From assembly GCA_001820875.1 (NCBI GenBank), contig MHRF01000013.1, positions 167,805-211,114 of the forward strand: a stretch of 43,310 bases of DNA, in the 5' to 3' direction. Origin of the DNA: Candidatus Taylorbacteria bacterium RIFCSPHIGHO2_01_FULL_46_22b (lineage in GTDB: Bacteria; Patescibacteriota; Minisyncoccia; Phycocordibacterales; DSPV01). The notes below the pieces were generated by a model, which did not search any database, was not told where the DNA came from, and saw only the letters and a program-made list of their open reading frames with translations. Shown here piece by piece: positions 18,331 through 28,744 of this stretch; position 1 is the stretch's first letter; every line of letters starts with the position of its first letter. The position numbers were made by a program, and so were the translations under genes.

Positions 18331-18356
18331 ATGTGGTGAGAACCGCTCAATTAAAG

Positions 18357-18992
18357 TTAGGCGGACGCAAGCACGACTATCTCTCCCTCCTTCCCTTCCA
18401 AATCCTTCTTCTTAATAGTGAGTTTATCAATAGATTGCTTTCCTTTTTCACCCCCCTCTTTGAGAAAAACTTCAAGTGCGTTCTTCGCGCCGATCATACC
18501 GAAATGCATCGGGATAATTATCTTTGGCTCAAGTGAAACGGCGAGCTCGTACCCTTCAGTTGCAGACAATACACCGTCCCCTCCAATCGGTACAAACAAA
18601 ATATCGATTTCATCAATCGCTTCGGTCGCTTCAGCGGGCAGATCTTTTTTCCCGAGTGCCCCCAAAAAACAGAGGTTCATTCCTTCCATCGAAACCATGT
18701 AGACAGTATTCACCCGCGCCTCACCTCCATACTTAGTCTCTGTGGCAAGTCCATGAACCGTCACACCTTTCAACTCATATTCACCAGCGCCCATAATCGC
18801 AAACGGTTTCTTGTCTCCAAGCGTCACGGCTTCAACGCCGTTAAAATCCGGAACATTGGTACTCACTAAAACTACGTCCGCGCCAAAACGCCCGCCTTTG
18901 AGTTTTGATTGTTTGGAAATGGGATTAAACGCGAGCGTTACATCGCCATACTGCACCTTGAAAAATTCCGCCCCTTGGTAAGTGATGATCAT
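18357..18992 (-). CDS. Metallo-beta-lactamase-fold hydrolase-like
   Basis: MIITYQGAEFFKVQYGDVTLAFNP...DVVLVSTNVPDFN...IDILFVPIGGDGVL...IIPMHFGMIGA. Confidence 0.8.
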   Translation of the reverse strand: MIITYQGAEFFKVQYGDVTLAFNPISKQSKLKGGRFGADVVLVSTNVPDFNGVEAVTLGDKKPFAIMGAGEYELKGVTVHGLATETKYGGEARVNTVYMVSMEGMNLCFLGALGKKDLPAEATEAIDEIDILFVPIGGDGVLSATEGYELAVSLEPKIIIPMHFGMIGAKNALEVFLKEGGEKGKQSIDKLTIKKKDLEGKEGEIVVLASA

Positions 18993-19182
18993 AGATAACT
19001 ACTAGCTTATAGCTTTTAGCTTTCAGGAGCAAGTTGTGAATCTGTATCTCGAAAACATGGTCTTGCTAAAGTGGAAAAAATCCGTATACTGCTCCTACAC
19101 CTCGTCCGCATATAGGCGGATGCATTACCAAAGGTGATTATTAAGAGAATTGAAAAGGAAATAACCTTGTCTGCATACGGGT

Positions 19183-20358
19183 ATGAAAGTTGCGGACAAA
19201 CATCCTGTTCAACTATCACACATGAAGAAAGACACAGCAGTGGTTGTCGAAGGGGCAACTGCAAACGGAACGGACGAACCTCTTGTATATCGTCCTGAAA
19301 CACTCATGGAAAAAATGGGTGCAACTATCACGACTCCCCCATCAGTAGGAGATGTCATTGAAGGAAAGGTCCTTGGAAGCGCGCGTGCAGCCGTGTATGT
19401 CGACTTGCCTCCATTTGGAACTGGTATTATTTACGGCCGCGAATACATCAATGCGCGCGATCTGATCAAAAAGATCAATGTCGGCGATATTATCGCTGCA
19501 AAAATCATCAGCAATGAGAATGTTGATGGCTATATTGAGTTGTCGCTCAAAGAAGCGCGCACCGCACTTGTCTGGAGTGAAGCTGAACAAGCTATTAAAG
19601 AGAAGAGCGTGCTTGAACTTTTGGTCAAAGAGGCAAACCGCGGTGGACTCATACTTGAATGGCAGGGTTTGCAAGGATTTCTTCCAGCATCGCAGTTGAA
19701 GCCGGAACATTATCCGAGAGTTTCTGATGGCAATAAAGATCGCATACTTGAAGAATTGAAAAAACTTGTGGGTACGCGCATTAGCGTTTCCATAATCACT
19801 GCACTTCCGCAGGAAGGAAAACTGATTTTCTCTGAGAAAAGTCAGAGCGAAAAAGAGAAAGAGAAAATTATTGAGAAATACGCTGTTGGTGATGAAGTGG
19901 AAGGCACAGTTACTGGCGCTGTTGATTTCGGCATCTTCGTCAAACTTGAAGAAGGTCTTGAAGGCCTTGTTCATATTTCAGAAATCGATTGGGCACTCGT
20001 TGAAGATCCTCGCACCCGCTTCAAAGTGGCAGATAAAGTGCGCGTCCGCATCATTGAAATAAAAGAAGGAAAAGTGTCTCTCTCAATTAAAGCACTGAAA
20101 GAAAATCCTTGGGGACCAGCTGAAAAGAAATACAAGAAAGATGACTCCGTGAAGGGTGTGGTAATCAAATTCAACAAACATGGAGCGCTCGCCTCAATTG
20201 AAGAAGGTGTTGCGGGGCTTGTCCATGTCAGCGAATTTGGCAGCGAAGAAAAACTGCGCGAAACACTCGAGCTCGGCAAGACCTATGATTTCAAAATCAC
20301 GTTGTTTGAACCAAAAGAACAGCGCATGACGCTCTCCTACGCAGGAACGAAAAAATAA
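19183..20358 (+). CDS. rpsA: 30S ribosomal protein S1
   Basis: Repeated S1 domains: GDEVEGTVTGAVDFGIFVKLEEGLEGLVHISEIDW etc. Confidence 0.93.
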   Translation: MKVADKHPVQLSHMKKDTAVVVEGATANGTDEPLVYRPETLMEKMGATITTPPSVGDVIEGKVLGSARAAVYVDLPPFGTGIIYGREYINARDLIKKINVGDIIAAKIISNENVDGYIELSLKEARTALVWSEAEQAIKEKSVLELLVKEANRGGLILEWQGLQGFLPASQLKPEHYPRVSDGNKDRILEELKKLVGTRISVSIITALPQEGKLIFSEKSQSEKEKEKIIEKYAVGDEVEGTVTGAVDFGIFVKLEEGLEGLVHISEIDWALVEDPRTRFKVADKVRVRIIEIKEGKVSLSIKALKENPWGPAEKKYKKDDSVKGVVIKFNKHGALASIEEGVAGLVHVSEFGSEEKLRETLELGKTYDFKITLFEPKEQRMTLSYAGTKK

Positions 20359-20364
20359 AAGATG

Positions 20365-20399
20365 ACGGCCTCGGAGCGTTTGCCCCGAGGCCGTTTTCG
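20365..20399 (+). terminator. Rho-independent terminator
   Basis: ACGGCCTCGG...CCGAGGCCGTTTTCG. Confidence 0.8.
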
Positions 20400-20405
20400 T
20401 ATCAA

Positions 20406-21080
20406 TTACTCCATGTCACCTTTTGACAAAATACCTCCTCGCACCGATTTAACCGTTTCTAAGGACCTTTCCATTTCCGTGATGTATCCTCGCCGCTTCT
20501 CAAGCGTTGAGTGCAAGAGGATTCTTATCTGCTCGAGAATACGCACCCCCAAACAACGTTCTCGGAAGGTGGCACTTCCGTCAGTGGGAACATCACAGAG
20601 ATCCAAAACATCGAGTTTCACTGGCTTGACCTTGATTCTCTTGATGATATGGACCGGCGAGTAGTGCGCAAGTATGCCTGTTTGGCACTCTGCCCTCCAC
20701 TCCATAAATTTCCCTTCAGTGGTCAGCAGTAAGTGGTGATCACAAAAAGTTGCGCCAGATTCCCACGGGGATTCTTTGTGCGTACTTGGACAAAGTGAAG
20801 ACACTCGGATCCACTTGATCCCGTTAGGAGGAGTGTAACTTACTCCGTCGCCAAGTTCCATGTGATCCTCCCCGTGCTGATGAGACTCACAAGGACATCG
20901 CCGTTTGGCATACGTGGTTGAATTAAAAAAACCGGAGAGATGAGGAAATCGTGGCGCGGCATCTTCGAGAATAGCGCTCACGATTTCAACCCACTCTGAT
21001 TGAATCAGATCGGTTGCCCTGATTTTCCTTCTGCGTCCCAAGAGGTAGTTGACTCGGGACAGGGTGAGGGATGGTTCCAT
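20406..21080 (-). CDS. Hypothetical protein
   Basis: 224 aa intact ORF with Cys/His pairs (RRCPCESHQHGEDH). Confidence 0.6.
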   Translation of the reverse strand: MEPSLTLSRVNYLLGRRRKIRATDLIQSEWVEIVSAILEDAAPRFPHLSGFFNSTTYAKRRCPCESHQHGEDHMELGDGVSYTPPNGIKWIRVSSLCPSTHKESPWESGATFCDHHLLLTTEGKFMEWRAECQTGILAHYSPVHIIKRIKVKPVKLDVLDLCDVPTDGSATFRERCLGVRILEQIRILLHSTLEKRRGYITEMERSLETVKSVRGGILSKGDME

Positions 21081-21193
21081 TTTCGGACCTTTGTGTTTGC
21101 GGTTTATGGGAAGAACTCGCTCAGGATAGCTCCTGAATCACGAAATACTCCCGCCACAGATACTAGCGGGAAAAAGTAAGAAGTCAATTAAAA

Positions 21194-21787
21194 TCAACTA
21201 TTAAACTTCTGCATCGCTTCTTCGTGGCCGTCGGTCACGAGTACATGCAAGGCTTCGCAGGCCAGTTTTGAAACCTTTTTGAATTCTTTTTGTTCAAGAG
21301 GAGAAAACTTTGTCAGAATAAAGTCACCTACGGCTTTTTCTCCCACAGGCTTTTTCACTTTCCCCTTTCCTGCATCTTTGGAAATTCCGATACGTACGCG
21401 GACAAATGCTTCTGTTTTGAGTGCGCGCGTAATTGATTCCACCCCTCGATGTCCACCGGATCCCCGATTAAAAGAAATTTTGATTCGGCCAAGTGGCAAA
21501 TCCAAATCGTCATGAATCACCGCAAGTAATTGCGCCGCTTTTACTGATTTCACAAAACGCGAAACCGCACCACCAGATTTATTCATAAAGGTGTCCGGCA
21601 ACACCACAATCACATTTTCTTTCTTGATTTTCTTCTCCGCTACCTGCGCATTTGCTTTTTTATCATACGAAAACAACTCAAACTCCTCTTGTCCGGAAAA
21701 CGCGGTGGCAATCATCCTACCAGTGTTGTGGCGCGTGCCGTCATATTCAGCTCCAGGATTGCCCAAACCTACAATAATGAATGACAT
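21194..21787 (-). CDS. pth: Peptidyl-tRNA hydrolase
   Basis: FIIVGLGNPGAEYDGTRHNTGRM...DTFMNKSGGAV...HDDLDLPLGRIKISFNRGSGGHRGVESI. Confidence 0.96.
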   Translation of the reverse strand: MSFIIVGLGNPGAEYDGTRHNTGRMIATAFSGQEEFELFSYDKKANAQVAEKKIKKENVIVVLPDTFMNKSGGAVSRFVKSVKAAQLLAVIHDDLDLPLGRIKISFNRGSGGHRGVESITRALKTEAFVRVRIGISKDAGKGKVKKPVGEKAVGDFILTKFSPLEQKEFKKVSKLACEALHVLVTDGHEEAMQKFNS

Positions 21788-21922
21788 GCAAATATAGTAT
21801 CACAATCAACGCGGTCAACATCGTTGAAAAATATTTCAGAATGTTTCCGATCAATAAAAAGCTAATCAACACAGAAATTATTCTTGTGTCAAACACCTAC
21901 CTGTATTACAATACGAACCATT

Positions 21923-22504
21923 ATGGAACTACACGGCACCACCGGTGCGCACACGCCGCCGAAACAGGCAAGCAACTTCTGGGAAACCGTGCGGTTCGTA
22001 GCGATCTCCATTATTATCGTCTTTGCGTTCCGCACATTCGTGGCACAACCGTTTATCGTGAGCGGCGAATCAATGGTGCCCACATTTTTGGATGGCGAAT
22101 ATCTGATTGTGGACGAAGTAAGCTATCGTTTCAAAGAACCTAAACGAGACGATGTGATTATCATGCGCTACCCTCTTGATACAAAGACTTTTTTCATCAA
22201 ACGCATTATCGGTCTCCCCGGAGAAACACTTGAATTCAACGGCAGTGCAATCACCATTACTCCCCAAAACGGTGACAATCCTATCAATCTTGCAGAACCT
22301 TATGTAGTACATGCCGGCAATGACTTTTTTTCCGTGACACTTGGATCAGATGAATATTTCGTACTCGGCGATAATCGATCTGCAAGCTCTGACTCACGCC
22401 GCTGGGGAGCACTGCCTGCAAAAAATATTGTGGGACGACCTTTTGTCCGTCTGTTTCCCTTTTCAACATTCTCGTGGTTCCCTGGAACGGCAATTGCACA
22501 CTAG
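21923..22504 (+). CDS. lepB: Signal peptidase I
   Basis: FVAQPFIVSGESMVPTFLDGEYLIVDE...IIMRYPLDTKTFFIKRIIGLPGE...YFVLGDNRSASSDSRRWG. Confidence 0.95.
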   Translation: MELHGTTGAHTPPKQASNFWETVRFVAISIIIVFAFRTFVAQPFIVSGESMVPTFLDGEYLIVDEVSYRFKEPKRDDVIIMRYPLDTKTFFIKRIIGLPGETLEFNGSAITITPQNGDNPINLAEPYVVHAGNDFFSVTLGSDEYFVLGDNRSASSDSRRWGALPAKNIVGRPFVRLFPFSTFSWFPGTAIAH

Positions 22505-22506
22505 AT

Positions 22507-23763
22507 ATGCATAAAGAGAAACGCCGTCGAGAAAAACACACCCCCAAAGAGTTGTCAGCTGTGGCACTAAGTCACCTTGACCATGCCGCAGAAATCGCCT
22601 GCTACTATGGTTTCTCACCGATCAAAACACCCACTATTGAAAAAGGTGATAGCACCAAGGCACGACAAATTATCGAATCAGATGCACACAATCGCAATTA
22701 TGCGCTGACAGACGAAAAAGATTTCCGTATAAAAGCAGAGGAGAAAATTGCTCTCCTGCGAATATGCGAGGAACAAAAATTGCTTACCGGCACGCAACCG
22801 GCAATGCTCTATTATGAAGGCACTCCGAGACGGAGCGATCAAAAAAAGAGTGCTAGTGGCGCGTACAAGCGAATCAATCTCGAAATTATCGGGACATCTA
22901 AAAGTATTGCCGAAGCCGAATTAATCAAAGTGGCGTTTGAAATACTCCGCGAATCCGGATTTGATGATCTGTATGTAGATATCAATTCTGTAGGTGATAA
23001 AGATTCGCTCGCTCATTTCACCCGCGAAGTTCATCAATTCTATCGAAAACAATTGAGCGAACTTCCCGCGCACTGCCGGCAAGAAATCAAAAAAGACTTG
23101 TTCTCGGCCATTGAGTGCGAAAACAAACAATGTCGCGAAGCCACCGAGCATGCACCGAAGTCCATCGCTTCTCTTACTGAACCAAGTCGCGCACATTTCA
23201 AAGAAGTGCTTGAATATCTCGAATCAATGGGCATCCCCTATAAAATAGACAATCACGTGCTCGGGAATCGAAATGTCTGCTGCCACACGGTGTTTCTCAT
23301 AAAAACTCTGCACGCAGGCTCTGAAGAAACTCCTGAAGAAACATTGGGACTTGGATTCCGATACAGCGGACTTGCAAAAAAACTTGATCTCAAGCGCGAC
23401 GTTCCTGCAGTTGGTCTCTCCATCATCTTCAAACAAGGAAAAACCGTCCACAAAAAATTCCATGCACCTAAAAAAGCACATGCTTATTTGATCCAATTCG
23501 GATTTGATGCAAAACGAAAGAGTCTTGAGATAATCGAATTGTTGCGGCGCGCAAAAGTTTCTGTCCAACAATCACTCACCAAAGACAAACTCACGAGCCA
23601 AATCGCCACTGCAGAGAATCTCGGAATTCCATTTGTCCTTATCATGGGGCAAAAAGAAGCAATGGAAGGAAGTGCTATTGTCCGCAACATGTCGACTCGC
23701 ATGCAAGAGACTGTGCGCATTGAACTTTTGGCGGATTACCTTAAAAAAATATCAAAACGCTGA
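22507..23763 (+). CDS. hisS: Histidyl-tRNA synthetase-like, divergent
   Basis: Class II-like core (YYEGTPRRSDQKKSASGAYKRINLEIIG; GLGFRYSGLAKKL) and anticodon-binding-like C-terminus. Confidence 0.75.
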   Translation: MHKEKRRREKHTPKELSAVALSHLDHAAEIACYYGFSPIKTPTIEKGDSTKARQIIESDAHNRNYALTDEKDFRIKAEEKIALLRICEEQKLLTGTQPAMLYYEGTPRRSDQKKSASGAYKRINLEIIGTSKSIAEAELIKVAFEILRESGFDDLYVDINSVGDKDSLAHFTREVHQFYRKQLSELPAHCRQEIKKDLFSAIECENKQCREATEHAPKSIASLTEPSRAHFKEVLEYLESMGIPYKIDNHVLGNRNVCCHTVFLIKTLHAGSEETPEETLGLGFRYSGLAKKLDLKRDVPAVGLSIIFKQGKTVHKKFHAPKKAHAYLIQFGFDAKRKSLEIIELLRRAKVSVQQSLTKDKLTSQIATAENLGIPFVLIMGQKEAMEGSAIVRNMSTRMQETVRIELLADYLKKISKR

Positions 23764-23807
23764 TAATCTTGCGAAATACTGCTCTGATATGGTAGAGTGT
23801 TAATCTT

Positions 23808-24053
23808 ATGGCAAGCATTCAAATAGAACGGACTAACAACGAAAACGGCCTTTCTCTGTTAAGGCGTTTTAACAAGCGCATACAGGGAGCGGGCATTGTA
23901 AAAGCCGTTCGCGGCAATCGCTATAAAGAACGTAACAAATCCCCTTTGACCCGCAAGAAACGCGCCTTAAACCAGCTTCGCCGCCGCACCGAAATCATCG
24001 CGCTCGTCAAACTCGGCAAATTGCCAGACAAGATGAGCAAGCCAAATTCATAA
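23808..24053 (+). CDS. rpsU: Ribosomal protein bS21-like
   Basis: Small basic protein LLRRFNKRIQGAGIVKAVRGNRYKERNKSPLTRKKRALNQLRRR. Confidence 0.75.
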   Translation: MASIQIERTNNENGLSLLRRFNKRIQGAGIVKAVRGNRYKERNKSPLTRKKRALNQLRRRTEIIALVKLGKLPDKMSKPNS

Positions 24054-24490
24054 TGCAGGGCGGTCCGCATTTCACTATTAAGAACGAAACAAAAGGCAAG
24101 CTTCCCCGCTTGCCTTTTGTCCGCATCAAAGAAAAAATTCTCGGAAAAAAATACGAGCTTGATTTCGTGTTCGTCACACCAGAGAGATCAAAAATGCTCA
24201 ATCTCATTTATCGCGAAAAGAATAAGCCCACCAATGTGCTCGCGTTTCCTCTTTCAGCGTCAGCAGGACACATTATCATCTGTCCAGAGAAAGCACGTGT
24301 AGAAGCACCTGAATTCGACAAAACTCCTCTCGAATTCATCGGTTTCCTGTTTATCCACGCATTACTGCATTTGAAGGGACTGACACACGGTAGTAGAATG
24401 GAGAGTGAGGAAAGAAAATTTTACGCGCTCCTGATGCGCGGAAGTTCCCCCTCACGTATCCATGGCAAGAAAAATATGCGCCGGAATTGA
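24053..24490 (+). CDS. ybeY: Endoribonuclease YbeY
   Basis: NVLAFPLS...FLFIHALLHLKGLTHGSRMESEERKFY. Confidence 0.88.
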   Translation: MQGGPHFTIKNETKGKLPRLPFVRIKEKILGKKYELDFVFVTPERSKMLNLIYREKNKPTNVLAFPLSASAGHIIICPEKARVEAPEFDKTPLEFIGFLFIHALLHLKGLTHGSRMESEERKFYALLMRGSSPSRIHGKKNMRRN

Positions 24491-25646
24491 TATCGGCACC
24501 TATCAAGTTAAAGTCCTGATTGCAGAGGAAACCGAGCAAAACGGACGGACAGTTCCAAAAGTCATTGGGACTGGTTTTGCCGAATCGCGTGGACTCCGAC
24601 ACGGCTACATCATCAACCAACCTGATGTCACGAGCGCAATCAAGCACGCTCTCGGTCAGGCGGAAAAATCCGCGGGTATACGGATAAAAAATGCATATCT
24701 CTCAATCGGCGGGATCGGCCTTTCATCTATAACCTCAACCGGTACCGTCGCGGTCTCGCGAGCAGATTCTGAAATTAGTGAACTTGATATGGACAAAGCA
24801 ATCGAAACCAGTCGATCCGCAATCCCGCAATCCGCTTCCATCAATCGTCGAATCATTCACACCATTCCCGCACAATATCGCGTCGATGGAAAATCCGTAC
24901 TCGGCGCAAGACCCGTAGGCATGAAAGGAAACAAACTTGAAGCAAAAGTGTTGTTCATTACTTCGCTTGAAAATCATCTCAACGATTTGATACAAGCAGT
25001 TGAAGAAGCGGGTATCGAAGTAACGCAGGTCATCGCGGCTCCCCTCGCAGCATCTCTCGTCACGCTGACCAAAAGTCAAAAAATTGCGGGAAGTGTCTTG
25101 GCGAATGTCGGCGCGGAAACAGTCTCGATTGTAGTGTTTGAAAATAATATTCCAATATCGCTTGAAACATTCCCAATCGGATCAAATGACATCACCAACG
25201 ACATTGCACTCGGCCTCAAGATTCCTCTTGAAGAAGCGGAACGAGTGAAAATCGGCGCAATCACTGGCGCAACATATCCGAAAAAGAAACTTGACGACAT
25301 TATCGAAGCACGCCTTTCCGACATCCTTGATCTCATAGAAGCGCACCTCAAGAAAATCGGGCGCAACGGCCTCTTGCCTGCCGGCATCATATTGACCGGC
25401 GGCGGGTCAGGTGTCTCATTCTTTGAAGAGCTCGCAAAATCATCCCTTAATCTCCCTTCGCGCATTGCTTCAATGAACTGGAGTGGGAGCATGCGCGAAC
25501 CCATCAAAGATGCCTCGTGGTCAGTCGTATACGGCCTCTGTCGCATCGGTCTATCGCAAGATGATGAAGTAAACACACTCGGCGTAGATATCGCTAAGAA
25601 AGCCGGAGGCACGCTCAAACGGTTCTTAAGACAGCTTTTGCCCTAA
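24462..25646 (+). CDS. ftsA: Cell division protein FtsA
   Basis: CAGIDIGTYQVKVLIAE...ILTGGGSGVSFFEELAK. Confidence 0.93.
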   Translation: MARKICAGIDIGTYQVKVLIAEETEQNGRTVPKVIGTGFAESRGLRHGYIINQPDVTSAIKHALGQAEKSAGIRIKNAYLSIGGIGLSSITSTGTVAVSRADSEISELDMDKAIETSRSAIPQSASINRRIIHTIPAQYRVDGKSVLGARPVGMKGNKLEAKVLFITSLENHLNDLIQAVEEAGIEVTQVIAAPLAASLVTLTKSQKIAGSVLANVGAETVSIVVFENNIPISLETFPIGSNDITNDIALGLKIPLEEAERVKIGAITGATYPKKKLDDIIEARLSDILDLIEAHLKKIGRNGLLPAGIILTGGGSGVSFFEELAKSSLNLPSRIASMNWSGSMREPIKDASWSVVYGLCRIGLSQDDEVNTLGVDIAKKAGGTLKRFLRQLLP

Positions 25647-25820
25647 CATACAGATAAAACACTAAAGTCCTCCTGAAAATTAGGACATGCTGTAGTAATT
25701 AATCAACCCTTTTCTTTTTGGGGGGTTTCTGTATGATACGGTTAAATTTTAAGACAGGAGCGTTAATCATAATTAATGCTCGTGTTTGGTCGTCTTGACC
25801 AAATGCGCGCGTTTCGTACC

Positions 25821-26993
25821 ATGCCACAAATAAAACCAGAAATCGAGGCATTCGCGAGGATAAAAGTTCTCGGTGTCGGCGGTTCAGGAAAAAATGCAGT
25901 GAACCACATGATCAACTCTAAAGTACGGGGGGTTGAATTTATCGCTATCAATACTGACGCGCAAGATCTACAGAATTCGCTTGCCAAGAAAAAGATCCAC
26001 ATTGGAAAAAATCTCACGCATGGCCTCGGCACCGGCATGAATCCCGATCTCGGAAAACGTTCAGTTGAGGAAAACAAAGAGGAAATTCAGGAAGCGCTCA
26101 AGGGTGCAGACATGGTCTTCATCGCGGGAGGTCTCGGCGGCGGAACCTGCACTGGCGCAGCTCCGATAGTGGCAAAAATTTCAAAAGAACTTGGCGCACT
26201 GACTGTCGCAATTGTTACCAAGCCATTTTCGTTCGAAGGACAACAGCGCATGCGCTATGCCGAAGAAGGGTTGGATGAATTACGCAAGGCAGTTGATGCG
26301 ACTGTGGTTATTCCAAACGACCGCTTGCTCGCAAATATCGCTAAAGACACTACTGCCCGAACCGCGTTTGCTATGTGTGATGACATACTCAAGCAGGCAG
26401 TTGAAGGTATTTCTGACCTCATCACAATCCCCGGCATCATCAATACAGACTTTGCAGACATCAAATCAATCCTTGAGAATGCTGGATCAGCGCTGATGGG
26501 TATCGGCACCGCGTCAGGCGAGAAGCGTGCGGAAGAAGCCGCAAAGACAGCGATCAACTCTCCCCTGTTGGATATTTCTATTCAGGGAGCAAAAGGAGTT
26601 CTCTTTTCTATCGCTGGCGGAGACGATCTCACTATGTTTGAAATTCAGGATGCTGCCAAAATCATTACCGAATCAATTGATCCGGATGCCAAAGTTATCT
26701 TCGGTACCGTGCGCGATGACCGGCTGAAGAAAAATGAGATCAAGATTACCGTTATCGCCTCTGGATTTCCAGAGAGTACGCATCGCCGTCTCTTTAGTGA
26801 AACCGTTGCGCCAGAACGAGCAAAAGGAAATAACATATTTAACACACTGATGTCAGGTGGAACAGGAACAAAAGAAAAGGAACAGGCAAAGGTGGAGGAA
26901 AAGAAACCCACCGTTGAAGCAAAGCCAACCACGCCAGTCGCAGACGACGATGATTGGGGTGCCGTGCCCGCATTTCTCCGACGCAAGAAATAA
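25821..26993 (+). CDS. ftsZ: Cell division protein FtsZ
   Basis: IKVLGVGGSGKNAVNHMI...VFIAGGLGGGTCTGAAPIVA. Confidence 0.96.
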   Translation: MPQIKPEIEAFARIKVLGVGGSGKNAVNHMINSKVRGVEFIAINTDAQDLQNSLAKKKIHIGKNLTHGLGTGMNPDLGKRSVEENKEEIQEALKGADMVFIAGGLGGGTCTGAAPIVAKISKELGALTVAIVTKPFSFEGQQRMRYAEEGLDELRKAVDATVVIPNDRLLANIAKDTTARTAFAMCDDILKQAVEGISDLITIPGIINTDFADIKSILENAGSALMGIGTASGEKRAEEAAKTAINSPLLDISIQGAKGVLFSIAGGDDLTMFEIQDAAKIITESIDPDAKVIFGTVRDDRLKKNEIKITVIASGFPESTHRRLFSETVAPERAKGNNIFNTLMSGGTGTKEKEQAKVEEKKPTVEAKPTTPVADDDDWGAVPAFLRRKK

Positions 26994-27015
26994 CTTGTAG
27001 ATATTAAAAAGAATT

Positions 27016-27049
27016 GGCCCGCCCTCGATAAAATCGGGGCGGGCCTTTT
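27016..27049 (+). terminator. Rho-independent terminator
   Basis: GGCCCGCCC...GGGCGGGCCTTTTC. Confidence 0.8.
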
Positions 27050-27062
27050 CGAATGCTGACTG

Positions 27063-27677
27063 TCAGCAAGTGAAACGCTTGTTGCAGTTGGGGCACTCAA
27101 GCATGTCTCTATCTCGCTCCAATCCCTGATGACACTCGGGACAAGAGCCGTCGCCCGGCGCCCGCGGAAACTCTGGCGGCTCATCCAGCGCACCTTTCGG
27201 GAGACCCCCGAGACTACTGGCAAGCTGCACAAACGGTGGCGGTGTGTGCGATGTTGCTGGCAACTCATCCCCTAGCAAAAGTGCCGGCTCCTTCAAAACA
27301 TCTTTGGGTTGCGGCATATTGCGTATGGCGTGCCGAACACCTTCTTCAGGATGGGTGAAAAATTCCTTTAGAAACTCTTCGTGGGTACTGATTTCCTGCC
27401 ACTCGCCGAGGGAGTCATCAAACTTCAGAGCCCCGTACGGTTCAAACATGACATGAACAACCGTGTGACAGTCGAATTGGCACACTTCTCTGGGAACACA
27501 ACAGAAAGTCTTGGTGCCGACCTGAAAACAAACAAAGGCCTTCGGTGCTGTTTCCCTTGGAATCGGACTGGGAACGAAAGGCAGCACAATGATGCTACTT
27601 GGACGGACCTTACGGTAATAGCGGCCGGGTGTTTTCTCCAATCCACGGACGCAAATGAACGGTCTGACGTCAATCAT
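27063..27677 (-). CDS. Hypothetical protein with C-terminal zinc ribbon
   Basis: C-terminus CPECHQGLERDRDMLECPNCNKRFTC. Confidence 0.7.
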   Translation of the reverse strand: MIDVRPFICVRGLEKTPGRYYRKVRPSSIIVLPFVPSPIPRETAPKAFVCFQVGTKTFCCVPREVCQFDCHTVVHVMFEPYGALKFDDSLGEWQEISTHEEFLKEFFTHPEEGVRHAIRNMPQPKDVLKEPALLLGDELPATSHTPPPFVQLASSLGGLPKGALDEPPEFPRAPGDGSCPECHQGLERDRDMLECPNCNKRFTC

Positions 27678-27799
27678 AGCTTTTTCGCTTTCTCCTAGAG
27701 GGTTTGGGAACTCTAGAGACACCCTACCGTATCTCTCAAAAAATACAATATCCTGTTTTTAACTTGCCCCTCATCCCTAAACCCTGTACCCTATACCCT

Positions 27800-28744
27800 A
27801 TGGAATACGATCTCGCTATTATTGGAGGAGGTCCTGCCGGAGTTGCGGCCGGCGTCTATGCGGCGCGCAAAAAACTCAAAACTGTTTTTCTCACCAAAGA
27901 CTTCGGGGGGCAATCAATTGTCTCTGAAGACATCCAAAATTGGATCGGGACAGTCTCAATCAGCGGTTTTACGCTTGCGGAAAACCTTAAAAAACATTTA
28001 GAAGCCTACGCAGGAGATACTGTCTCAATAAAAGAAGGTTCCTTTGTTGAAACCGTAGAGAAAAAGGGCTCCAGCTTTGTGGTAAAAACCTCCGCCGGCG
28101 AATTTGAAGCCAAAACAGTGCTCGTGACCACTGGTTCAAGCCGCCGCCGACTTGAGGCAAAAGGAGCTGATACATTTGAACACAAAGGACTCACCTACTG
28201 CGCTTCCTGCGACGGACCGCTTTTTTCCGATCGCGATGTTGTGGTGATTGGCGGAGGCAATGCCGCACTCGAAACTGCCGCGCAACTCATGGCGTACTGC
28301 AAATCAGTGAAGTTATTTGTACGAGGAGATGATTTTCGCGCCGATCCGATAACAGTTGAAAAAGTCTCAAAAAACCCGAAACTTACTATATTCAAAAATA
28401 CCCGTGTCATTGAAGTGAAAGGTGACAAATTTGTTTCCGGCATCATCTATGAAAATACGGCAACAAAAGAAATAAAAGAGATCTCTATCGACGGTATATT
28501 CGTTGAAATCGGCTTGCTTCCCGCAACAGGCTTCGTAAAAGATTTGGTTAAAACTGATCAATGGGGACATATTGTCGTTGATCCGAAAACACAACGCGCT
28601 CATCTTCTAGCAGACGAAATTGTTTCGGGGGGCATCTGGGCTGCGGGTGATTGCACTGATGGCCTCTATCACCAAAACAACATTGCCGCTGGCGACGCTG
28701 TGAAAGCACTCGAGGATATCTATATTCATCTCCACACAAAATGA
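27800..28744 (+). CDS. trxB: Thioredoxin reductase
   Basis: LAIIGGGPAGVAAGVYAARKKL...TYCASCDGPLFSDRDVVVIGGGNAALE; start trimmed. Confidence 0.94.
   Translation: MEYDLAIIGGGPAGVAAGVYAARKKLKTVFLTKDFGGQSIVSEDIQNWIGTVSISGFTLAENLKKHLEAYAGDTVSIKEGSFVETVEKKGSSFVVKTSAGEFEAKTVLVTTGSSRRRLEAKGADTFEHKGLTYCASCDGPLFSDRDVVVIGGGNAALETAAQLMAYCKSVKLFVRGDDFRADPITVEKVSKNPKLTIFKNTRVIEVKGDKFVSGIIYENTATKEIKEISIDGIFVEIGLLPATGFVKDLVKTDQWGHIVVDPKTQRAHLLADEIVSGGIWAAGDCTDGLYHQNNIAAGDAVKALEDIYIHLHTK

Noticed and set aside
25755-25785. Hairpin GAGCGTTAAT-CATA-ATTAATGCTC over the ORF-track ftsZ start as a regulatory structure
   Set aside because: The more likely ftsZ start is 25821, so the hairpin lies in the leader; a single short hairpin is not enough to claim regulation.
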